DNA from: Amoebophrya sp. AT5.2
Lineage: Eukaryota; Sar; Dinophyceae; Syndiniales; Amoebophryaceae
DNA length: 18,676 nucleotides
Direction of reading: 5' to 3'
Assembly (NCBI GenBank): GCA_005223375.1
Contig: RXOD01004746.1
Location: 1-18,676, forward strand
Shown here: positions 7,123 through 15,300 of the stretch, piece after piece
Numbering within the stretch: position 1 is the stretch's first letter
Layout: each line of letters starts with the position of its first letter
The notes under the pieces: model-generated
The model's input: only the letters and a program-made list of their open reading frames with translations
The model's database searches: none
Told to the model about the DNA's origin: nothing
Made by a program: the position numbers and the translations under genes

Positions 7123-9309
7123 ATGCTTTGGTCTCACCTTGCCGGCGCCGCCATTGCGGCACTTACAGCAGAGGTCGCAGCGACTCGCCGACGACCAGAG
7201 CCTATCCGGGGAGCGGCAGGAGCTTTGGCGGCGCCCACAGCAGACGTCCACGGCGAGGAGCTTTGGCGGGCGATGGCCGCGGGCGGTTTACCACCTACCA
7301 CGGCAGCCTCGTCCGCAGCCAAAACGAATCCCCTGCCCTTGTCCGAGAGGATGCGCGCGATGCTGCTGCGGGTGTATAATCAGGGCTTGAGCGAAACGGA
7401 AGTAATCGAGACCGAGCGTGTGCCGGTCCCAGAATGTCGTCAGTGGATCGCTGATTTCGATGCGTCCTCCGCGAGATCCTCCACGACGAGTGCGAGTGCG
7501 AGTCGGGGGGTGTCGGGGAGCAAGAACGAGGAAGCGTTGCGGGCGCTGCTGCAGGACCACTTCTCGCGCGAACAAGTGTCGAGAGCGCTGTGCGGGGGAC
7601 AAGGTGTCAGGGACCCGAAGCCGCGCCTTGTCGACCGCACTCGCTTCCTTGCGTCTTTGTATCAGTTGCAGCACAAGGGGCGGCTGTACCGGGACGAGTC
7701 GTGCCGCGCGGTGCAGGAGCACGTGGCGTCGAAACAGGAGGTGGAAAACTACTGGGAAACGCAGAACCGCGAAGTCGCGCAGGAAAACCTGGCATTGCTA
7801 AACGGGTTGAATTATGTGTCTTCTACTAAGGGGAGCGCGACTGCCTTTCTGCAGGTAGAAAGACTAACCTCCCCGGAGAAGGATCTAGCCCGCGCGCACG
7901 AAATACTCGAATTGGCGCTGGAGCGGGAAAATCTGCGTCGAGAAGTCGCGCAAGCTGCTGGTCATTCCAAGGTCCCGTCGCGGCGTGCGCTAGGTGGAGG
8001 TGGGAGGAAAGGTGGAATGGGCAGGCTGCTGCGGATGAACGTCGAAGGAAGAAGGGTCGCGAGTGGCGGAGGGACGAACACACTCTACTCCCGCCGTCGC
8101 GGTTTGCGAAGTCATCAGCACCTCGGCAACCAGCACGCGACGAACCTGCAGCGGGTGTTTTCGAGCCAGAAACTGGTAAACGACATGAGCGTCATCAGCG
8201 ACGAGTTTCTGAAGCGGAAGAAGGTGACGTCGGACGATGTCGAAGCCCGTCTGCGGAACAAGAACATCGCGTCGAAGACGTGGCGGGCGGCCCAGCGCCG
8301 GGCGTTCGAGGCCAGTGTCGGGGAATTCGACGACTTTGCTTCGAAGTTTGTGGGGGGCGGAGCCAGTGGTAAAAAGAAGATCAAGGGGGAAGTTGAAGAT
8401 AATGATCTGAAGGCCGAAGAAGTAGATGTTGCCACTCCGTCCTCTTACACGCCATCCGCGCAATCACCGACTGGCGCTGCGATTGCGACCTCGGCTGCTG
8501 CGGGCTCCGAGTCGAGGCCACTTGCGTTGAAGGCGCTGGCTGCGCGGGGGCACGATTTCGCAGCTCGCCACCACTGGCACCAGCCTTTGAGCCTCGAGGC
8601 GTTTGCGCGGAAGCTCTCCGAGAGCGTACTGAGCGCGGATGCGGGAACGAGTACGGAAGCCGACGGAGGTCAGCACGAATCTAGAAGAAGTCCGACCACT
8701 ACCACAAGCGCCAGTTGGAGTCTTGGCGCCGCAGCGGACGCGACTGGGCAGGAACCTGTAGTAGAAATTCACCGGGCGCGGGCACCAGAACAGGTAGAAG
8801 CACCGGGCGCAACGATCGACCTCGCGGCGCTCGAGCGGCGCGCGCGGGAGCGGCTGACAAAGGAACAGCAGCGCAGCGGGAAGATTCTCGCGACCGCCGT
8901 TGCAGAGACGCATACGCGATTGGAAGCAGCAACCGCCAATTACGAGCAGCGGTCGGACGCGATTATCGCGGCGGCGCGGGAGCGGGCGGCGGAGCGGCAC
9001 AGAAGGCTGCAGGAGCGCGAACGAACGCTAAGTAAGGAGGCAGTGCTGGACGGGCTGGTGGCGCAATCTGCGCCGCTGTCGGAAAAGCAATTTGCGTCCT
9101 TGCCGCTGTCCCTGCAGAAGCAGCGCCTGACACGAGAGGCGGCACAGGACGAGGCGGAACCTGCGGATGCCGACCTCTGCGTCGATCTGGGATTGCTGAC
9201 CACGCACACGGAACTGCTGTTTGCGAATAAGAGCCTCCGCGCGAAGCTGGCGAAACGGGCGGCGGCAAAAAGGGTGCACGCACAGAGAGGCGCTGCAGGC
9301 AGCAAGTAG
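7123..9309 (+). CDS. Large helical/coiled-coil protein of unknown function (728 aa)
   Basis: The open frame runs from ATG 7123 to TAG. The frame is closed upstream by TGA 7045, so 7123 is the first ATG; Met 51 and Met 77 are alternative starts. Residues 1-20 are Ala-rich and mildly hydrophobic (LAGAAIAALTAEVAA). A conserved-looking helical block at about 73-113 contains LSERMRAMLLRVYNQGLSET and a Pro/Cys turn before RQWIADF. A second block at about 165-225 has RLVDRTRFLASLYQLQHKGR and a charged helix. A Gly/Arg-rich basic segment (about 285-330) and a Ser/Ala-rich linker (about 420-560) follow. Residues 565-640 form a strong Arg/Glu/Ala coiled coil (ALERRARERLTKEQQRSGK; ARERAAERHRRLQERERTL). 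The tail is Lys/Arg-rich. There is no catalytic motif. The profile suggests a structural or scaffold protein, perhaps cytoskeletal, but I do not recognise the family. Confidence 0.75.
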   Translation: MLWSHLAGAAIAALTAEVAATRRRPEPIRGAAGALAAPTADVHGEELWRAMAAGGLPPTTAASSAAKTNPLPLSERMRAMLLRVYNQGLSETEVIETERVPVPECRQWIADFDASSARSSTTSASASRGVSGSKNEEALRALLQDHFSREQVSRALCGGQGVRDPKPRLVDRTRFLASLYQLQHKGRLYRDESCRAVQEHVASKQEVENYWETQNREVAQENLALLNGLNYVSSTKGSATAFLQVERLTSPEKDLARAHEILELALERENLRREVAQAAGHSKVPSRRALGGGGRKGGMGRLLRMNVEGRRVASGGGTNTLYSRRRGLRSHQHLGNQHATNLQRVFSSQKLVNDMSVISDEFLKRKKVTSDDVEARLRNKNIASKTWRAAQRRAFEASVGEFDDFASKFVGGGASGKKKIKGEVEDNDLKAEEVDVATPSSYTPSAQSPTGAAIATSAAAGSESRPLALKALAARGHDFAARHHWHQPLSLEAFARKLSESVLSADAGTSTEADGGQHESRRSPTTTTSASWSLGAAADATGQEPVVEIHRARAPEQVEAPGATIDLAALERRARERLTKEQQRSGKILATAVAETHTRLEAATANYEQRSDAIIAAARERAAERHRRLQERERTLSKEAVLDGLVAQSAPLSEKQFASLPLSLQKQRLTREAAQDEAEPADADLCVDLGLLTTHTELLFANKSLRAKLAKRAAAKRVHAQRGAAGSK

Positions 9310-9738
9310 GAGACTGAAATTCACTCAGATGAGAAGGAAGACGGGTTCATGCTCTGATCAAATTCAAGCACATTCATTTTTTTTCCAGGACTCCGCTGGG
9401 TCGGGTCATTATATAAAGAAACACGTTCAACACAGATGGAGAAACACAATCAATGCAGATACAGCTATGGCTATGTCGTGAATGCGTCGACGGTCGGCGG
9501 CGCACAGCAGTACGCTTCCATGTCTGATCTGCATGAAGATCAAGGCGTACGCATGATCAAGCCGCTTGAATCAATGCATGTGGAAATGTAAATCATCGTG
9601 CACGTGCAGGAAGATGAGGATCGGCATACTCCATCCTCCAAAAGAAAACTGACACATGAAACAGTCTGCAAAACTAGGGGATCCATTATTTTTGCCTCTG
9701 CCACGAGCACGACCTTCTACGAAGCGTATTCGTATGTC
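9310..9738. other. Intergenic stretch between the coiled-coil gene and the Ubl-like gene
   Basis: It holds a pyrimidine-rich acceptor-like site (CATTTTTTTTCCAG ending 9388) and an isolated TATATAAAG at 9410-9418. The downstream reading frame is open from about 9598, but without an ATG before 9739, so part of it may be coding if an upstream exon joins it. No separate gene is seen. Confidence 0.45.
9375..9388 (+). promoter_or_regulatory. T-rich tract plus CCAG acceptor-like site
   Basis: A run of eight or more T followed by CCAG ends at 9388, 79 bases past the upstream stop and 350 bases before ATG 9739. It could be the 3' end of a 5'-UTR intron or a spliced-leader acceptor for the next gene. 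Confidence 0.35.
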
Positions 9739-11202
9739 ATGTGGAGTCCACGCCTTTCACAAGACATGTCTTGCATCGCGGCCGCCGCTCTGTACAGAAT
9801 AAGCAAGGCGTTGCTTGTCTTTTGCTGCGTGGTTGGGCCCACCCGTGCGGTCTTCCTTACGGTCGGCAGGGCAGCGAAAGGCGATTCCTCGAATAAAGAG
9901 CAACTAGCGGCCGGCGCACCGGCTAGTACTGCAAGTTCGGCTCCTGCCCCCACGCCCTCCGTAATCGCAAGGAGCGCAGCTACGCAGGAGGCTGCAGCAA
10001 CGGTAGTCGCGATACCATCGTCGAGAGCTTCTCCTGTCCCCCTTGTCGAATCGGACCCCGGGGATGACGAAGAGGACAATAGGGCGGTACCGGTGATTAC
10101 TCCCGGCGGTTCCACGTTGCTTTACGTGACTCCCGAGACCACCATCCGACGGCTTCGTGAGCAATTGCAAGCGCCAGGCACCACGGTGCGGCTCTTCGCC
10201 ACGAGTGCGGCAGGGAATCCTGATCCGACGCGCGAGCTGCTTCTGAACAGCGACGACGCCAGCGTGGGGTTGGGCAGCGGTGGAGCGAGAGCGCTCACGG
10301 CGGTGCGGACGTCGAATTTCGGGAGCTTCTTAGCCAGCCCATTCACACTGGACCCAGTTGCCGGCGCGGAAGCGGTCCTGGGGACCAAAGTTTGCGAGCT
10401 GGCACGCATCGCGCGCGCCACATTAAACACATCGGAGTTTGTTCGAGGTGGGGGCGTGAAAGCGGAGGAGGACATCGACGTGTCTGATGCGGACGCGGGG
10501 CAGCTGCAAGACGAAGACACATACGACGTCGTCGCGTTGACGGACTATGACGCAACGAATGACGCCGGCGGCCACGACTGCAGCGAGAGCGATGGGTCGA
10601 GCGCGACTTCGTTGTGCGAGGGTTGCTCGCAGCACGACCACCGATGCCAGATCATAGACGACGTCGAGAGTCTGCCGGGCGGGCCGCCGAGCAGCGAAAA
10701 AGGCTGCAGTCGGAGCTCCTCGTTCGGTTCCTCGCTGTCAACCGCGTGTTCGTCCTCGGGTTCATCGGCGGAGAAACGCGAAAGGAGGAGAAAGTTTTTG
10801 GAACAACAGGAAAAAGCCGTGCCCTCCGAAACGCGCGCGTGTCTGCAGCTTGCCAATCGGTGGGTGTCCTTCGGCCTGAACTGCAACGACGTGCTGCTCT
10901 GCTGCGACGTGCCGTTTCCGGCAGAGGGCCCTGCAGGAAGGCGGGGTACCCTGAAGGTGCGGACCCTTTTGGTGGCCCTGGACGGTCCGCACGAGCCCGG
11001 GACAGGCGTCGTCCGGGGAGACGCGGCGATCGACAGGCACGTGTCGGCGATTCGCCAGTGCAGAGAGCTTCGGCTAGAAATGTTTGAGCTGGAGGAAAAT
11101 GGGCGGCCGCTTCTGTCTGTCCGGCGACGCCTCCGCGACAACGTGGAAGCCGAGAGCAACGGCTGGCTAGCCAGGGCCGCGGAAGGAGAGAGGTTTTGGT
11201 AG
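9739..11202 (+). CDS. Protein with hydrophobic N-terminus and possible ubiquitin-like domain (487 aa)
   Basis: The open frame is read from ATG 9739 to TAG 11202; ATG 9766 is an equally good start (478 aa). From the second Met the N-terminus reads MSCIAAAALYRISKALLVFC, then CVVGPTRA, typical of a signal peptide or anchor. A low-complexity Ala/Ser/Pro linker follows. Residues about 116-190 have the order of a ubiquitin-like fold: a first strand with STLLYV, a TPETTIRRLREQL helix, TTVRLFA, and a final LTAVR strand. This is a weak, pattern-level match. The next part is acidic with a Cys/His cluster (CEGCSQHDHRC) and a long Ser-rich tract. The C-terminal 150 residues (from about 350) look folded: RKFLEQQEKAVPSETRACLQ, WVSFGLNCNDVLLCCDVPFP, then an Arg/Glu-rich helix ending at FW. 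No function can be assigned. Confidence 0.65.
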   Translation: MWSPRLSQDMSCIAAAALYRISKALLVFCCVVGPTRAVFLTVGRAAKGDSSNKEQLAAGAPASTASSAPAPTPSVIARSAATQEAAATVVAIPSSRASPVPLVESDPGDDEEDNRAVPVITPGGSTLLYVTPETTIRRLREQLQAPGTTVRLFATSAAGNPDPTRELLLNSDDASVGLGSGGARALTAVRTSNFGSFLASPFTLDPVAGAEAVLGTKVCELARIARATLNTSEFVRGGGVKAEEDIDVSDADAGQLQDEDTYDVVALTDYDATNDAGGHDCSESDGSSATSLCEGCSQHDHRCQIIDDVESLPGGPPSSEKGCSRSSSFGSSLSTACSSSGSSAEKRERRRKFLEQQEKAVPSETRACLQLANRWVSFGLNCNDVLLCCDVPFPAEGPAGRRGTLKVRTLLVALDGPHEPGTGVVRGDAAIDRHVSAIRQCRELRLEMFELEENGRPLLSVRRRLRDNVEAESNGWLARAAEGERFW

Positions 11203-12304
11203 GATGCGCAGTATATTAGAAAGAAAATGAATCAACGTACTAGTTGGCGGACATGATTCGCACTGTGCCTTGAGCACCTAGACCTACATACACGGCCCAT
11301 GGTAGATCAAAATGCAAGAGAAGTGCCGTACTTTAACATTCATTTGAGTATGACGCTATCGTGCTCGAATTTTCTCTCGCTGCCACGCGTTCTGAATTTT
11401 TGACCGGCATCATCCACCCGCAGTGGCAGTTTCCTCACCTCATAAAAATCCAAAGCGCCTTTTATGTCAAGAAAGAAACGATGAACAAGTACCACTGGGC
11501 GAGGCTAGCTGCGCGTTGTGATCCGTTCCGGTTCAACATCAACATTCCCTGCCAGCAGGAACGTCTTGTGGTGGCGATTTCGTGGAGTCAGTGTACATGT
11601 CGCGCATTTCCGATTGCATGCTACAGGAGGATTCGGTGATATGCTGTGATTATACATACCTACGAGTTCTATGGACGAAATCCATCGGCGTGCCTTGGCC
11701 TTCTATCTCGCTCGTCTCTCTCTCAACCCATGGTTTCGTCTCCATCTGTGCGGGGCTAAAATCCGTTATTTTCCTCCGACTTCGCGTAACGGAACATGCG
11801 TCCGTCATATGTCTCGTGTGACATCATGCTTCTCCGTCTGTGGAGTTTTTGCGTTGCTACGAATCGTTTTTTTTTTCAGCAATTGTCGACACTACCTCCA
11901 TGTAGACAGGAAACCAGCCTCGACTTTCACTGATTCTTTGCGCTTCTTTTTTTCCCCCGCATGAGAGATGCGATAAAGAAGTTAAGTTTAGTAGTTGTGC
12001 CGCGTTTGCTGCTTTTGATAGATACTCATGTCTGACCATCTGTGACATAGAGTTGTCCTCCAGTTGCAGTATTCGCAGCCTTAGCAGAAGCAGAGACTTC
12101 CACAACCGCATGTCTTCCTTTGTTCTTCACGTGTTGTACTTGTAGTCACGGAAAAAAAATTGCTCGAGACCACGTCCACGAACCAACTCGCAGATTGAAC
12201 ACTTACGAGCGCATGCGCAACTGAGATTTACTGAATTGCAGTAACTTTTCGCTTGCGTCAACGTCGCTGCTTGTAAGAGTAGAACTAACTAGTTTGTTAC
12301 AACA
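11203..12304. other. Intergenic stretch upstream of the TTLL gene
   Basis: About 1.1 kb, AT-rich in places, with several T runs (11868-11878, 11947-11953) and an A run near 12153-12160. Short overlapping frames exist, but none has a credible start or composition. The final 65 bases look like an intron: GTAACT donor at 12241, a CTAAC branch-like motif, and an ACAACAG acceptor ending 12305. The sequence just upstream has stops in the TTLL frame, so any such exon would be untranslated. Confidence 0.5.
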
Positions 12305-12305
12305 G
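12241..12305 (+). other. Possible 5'-UTR intron of the TTLL gene (65 nt)
   Basis: The donor is GTAACT, a CTAAC sits about 20 bases before the acceptor, and the acceptor is TTACAACAG. It ends 44 bases before ATG 12350. The upstream sequence is stopped by TGA at 12222 in the matching phase, so the exon before it would be noncoding. The acceptor could also serve trans-splicing. Confidence 0.4.
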
Positions 12306-12349
12306 GCCCCTCCCTCCGGTTTCGGTTGAATCGGCACCAGCCGGCCTGG

Positions 12350-15300
12350 ATGCAGCTGCAGGGCGAGGATCCGCAGCGTGGCTCGATGTCGCCTAGCACT
12401 ACTGCTCGTAGGCCGGCAAGAGACAGAGGCGACGTTCGTCCCGAACAAGTTTGGAATTTGTGGATTTCGCCGTGGCCCGGCAAGTGGCAGGAGCTTGTTC
12501 GTCGCGCGGTCACGTTGGATTCTCGCTTATCGGAAGCTGCGAGGGGACGGCACGAGCATAAAAATGTTGATGAGCCCCCACATGACAGCGCGGCGGTTTC
12601 GTGGAGCTTCACTGACCGCGTGGAGCGCTCCGCCCTGCGTCCGAAAGGAGCAAATGCGGAGAAGAATCTGGTTTGTTTCATCTTGCAGCAGTCCGAATTC
12701 ATCCCGGTACTGGAACAGTTGCGCAGCGGGAAGCAGGCGGGCGGCGTCTGCTGGATTACGCGATACCCAGGCATGGGAGAAATGTGTGCGAAGGTGAACA
12801 TGGCGAGGTACTTCCGCCGGCTAGGAGATCAGCTGCTCGCGGGGACGAGCAAGGCCCCCACGGTGGCCGCAGGCGAAATTGGTGCGCCGGGGGCAGCGGC
12901 GGGAGATGACCACTCGCGTGCTGGGCAGCAGACCCCTACGATAAGTAGAGAACAACCCGGCGCGAGGGATCCTCACGAACTTTCTCCAGCCACCGCAGGG
13001 AAGGTAGGGATGCCAAAAACGAGAACCTCTGCTCCGGGTTCGATCTTCAAAACGCCCGCTTCGTCACCGAGTCGTCGCGGTGGAAACGGTACTGGCAACG
13101 TTGGATTGTCGCCCGAGGAAGGTTGCGCTACAACAAGTCGAAGCCGGCCGTCATCGCGCGGCGGAAACGGAGAACTGGGGCTGTCTGCTGGCTCTCCTGG
13201 CCGCACCCGGAAGAAGCTCCAGTTGCAAGTCAACCTCGCACAGCAACTTGGAGGGGCCCAAGTGGGCTTGGAAGTCGAACAGGAAGAGCTGGAGGGAGAA
13301 TTCGATGGCAAGAATTCGATGGCAGGCAATCTCCTGGCGGAAAGGTCGGCGCACGAGAAGCAGCAGCTGTTATTCTACCAAGAAGAGAAGGAGCAGCCAC
13401 TCCGCAGTGGGGGTGACCAAGAAGACGAGAATTCCTCAGAGGACGGCGGCGGCGCAGACGATGGAGCGGGTGTTACGGGAACGGACGGTCCTGTGCTGAT
13501 TACAGACGACGCGGTTCTCGAGAACGCCGCAAAGAGAGGCTTCGCTTCGGGGACGTCGAGTGGAAAGAAGAAAAAGAAAAAGCGGGGAAAGAAAAAGAAG
13601 AAGTCGGAAATCAAGAACAAGATGATGGCCACCTTCTGCGAGCCGTCGAAGCACTTTCTGTCGACTGCACACAGCAGCTTCGCGGTGAAGGTGGGCCCCA
13701 GCGCGGCACAAACCATTCGTCTTCCGCCACTGCTGCATTTTGGCAATAAGGCGCAGAACTCAAACGGTGGAACTGGAAACTCAAACAGTAGCAGCAGTCG
13801 GAAGATCGACATCGACGCGGTGCTGAGTCCCGGGAGACTGCGGGAGAAAGACGCGGAGAGTCCTGTCATACGCAGGATGTCGCAAACGTGTGCAGCGCTG
13901 ATATCCCCAAAACGGGGTATGAAGAGCGGTGATAATAAAGAAAATAGCTGGTTAACATTGCCAAACACGACATCAACACTAGACGGAGCCGTAGGTCGGA
14001 AGCAAATGGAGAATAACATCGGACCTGCTCCTGTTGATGCGCAAGAGGACGAAGTAGAGGACGGCGCCACCATTGCAGATGACTGTACCATCGAGTCGGA
14101 CTGCGAGCAGGAAGTGGAATCGCCCTCCCCTGCGCCGGCGCTTGCCGGGGCCGCGGCAGGGGAAACAAGTTCCTTTGCCCCGCAAGACGAACCTCCGCTG
14201 CATCCAGCGCCAACTAGAATGACGAAGAACAACTTCTTCACCACAAGTTCCGGCGTGAAGGCCGCCGCGAAACCGGCTCCGCATCCGCATCCACGACAAT
14301 TCGTGCTTCACGAGCACATGCCAAAGACGTTCGTGTACCCTGAGGACGAGGCGAAAATTGCGGCTTATCTTGAGCCCCCCCTAAACTCTTCCGTTCCGCC
14401 TCGGCTCCGCACCCTGATTTGCAAGCCCGAGGACTCTTCGCAGGGGCACGGCATCTTCATGATCAACCGGCTCCGCGACCTCCAGGTCCGCGCCAGCACC
14501 TCCCGCAGCACGCTGGTCGTCCAGGAGTACATCGACACCCCCCTCTTGCTCCACGGCTACAAATTCGACCTGCGCGTGTACGTCGTTCTCTCCGGCCTGG
14601 GTAGGAACTTCCGTGTCTTCATCGGGAAGGAGGCGCTGGTGCGGTTCTGCACGAAGAAGTACGAGATGCCCTTCGAGCGAGGTTTTTTGAATGGCGCGGT
14701 GTGCACCGGGTCGCCGTGCGGACGGATGATCGACGCGCACTCGGAAGACCTGGCGAGGCATCTCTGCAACTACAGCATCAACAAAAAAAGCAAGGACTTC
14801 GTGCGCAGCGCGGAGTGCGACGAGGGCCTCCTGCAAAAGCTGGACGAGCTGATGGGAACTGTTGGTTGTACCGAGGGGATGAATAGGCAGGACGCGGCGA
14901 CGAGTGGGAGTGCGAACAACACAACAAAATCGAGCGCGAAGAATGATCTCCTCGTACTGGCTGAACCCAATCGACAGAGAGAAGGCCAGGATCCTCGGAC
15001 CACCGCACAGGGCGGTGTGGAGCCTCGCACCGAAACGGAAGACGAGGATCCGGACCGCATGGCTCTGGATTTCGATGATCAAGTAGCTGTGGCTCGGAGC
15101 AGCAAGGGGAAAACATCTCCTGATGCGACGGCCACCGCCAACGGTTGCTCGCCTTCGCATCCAGGTGCCCGGAGGGTGGACCTGGATGCGAACTTTAGCA
15201 GTCCGACGCGGGCGAGCAGCAAGAGCCAGCCGATCTTGTTCGTGAAGGAGCAGCATGCGACGGTTCGTCGCGAGGAAAAGCGGTACTTCGACTTTCGGGG

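Noticed and set aside
7806..7854. Intron ending CTTTCTGCAG in the coiled-coil gene
   Set aside because: The acceptor is good, but removing 7806-7854 breaks the frame, and the open frame (NYVSSTKGSATAFLQVERL) continues smoothly. A 39-nt alternative from 7816 keeps the frame but has a weak donor.
9410..9418. TATATAAAG as a TATA box for the gene at 9739
   Set aside because: It is isolated, 320 bases from the ATG, and lies after an acceptor-like site, so it would be inside a transcript if that site is used. No equivalent occurs before the other genes.
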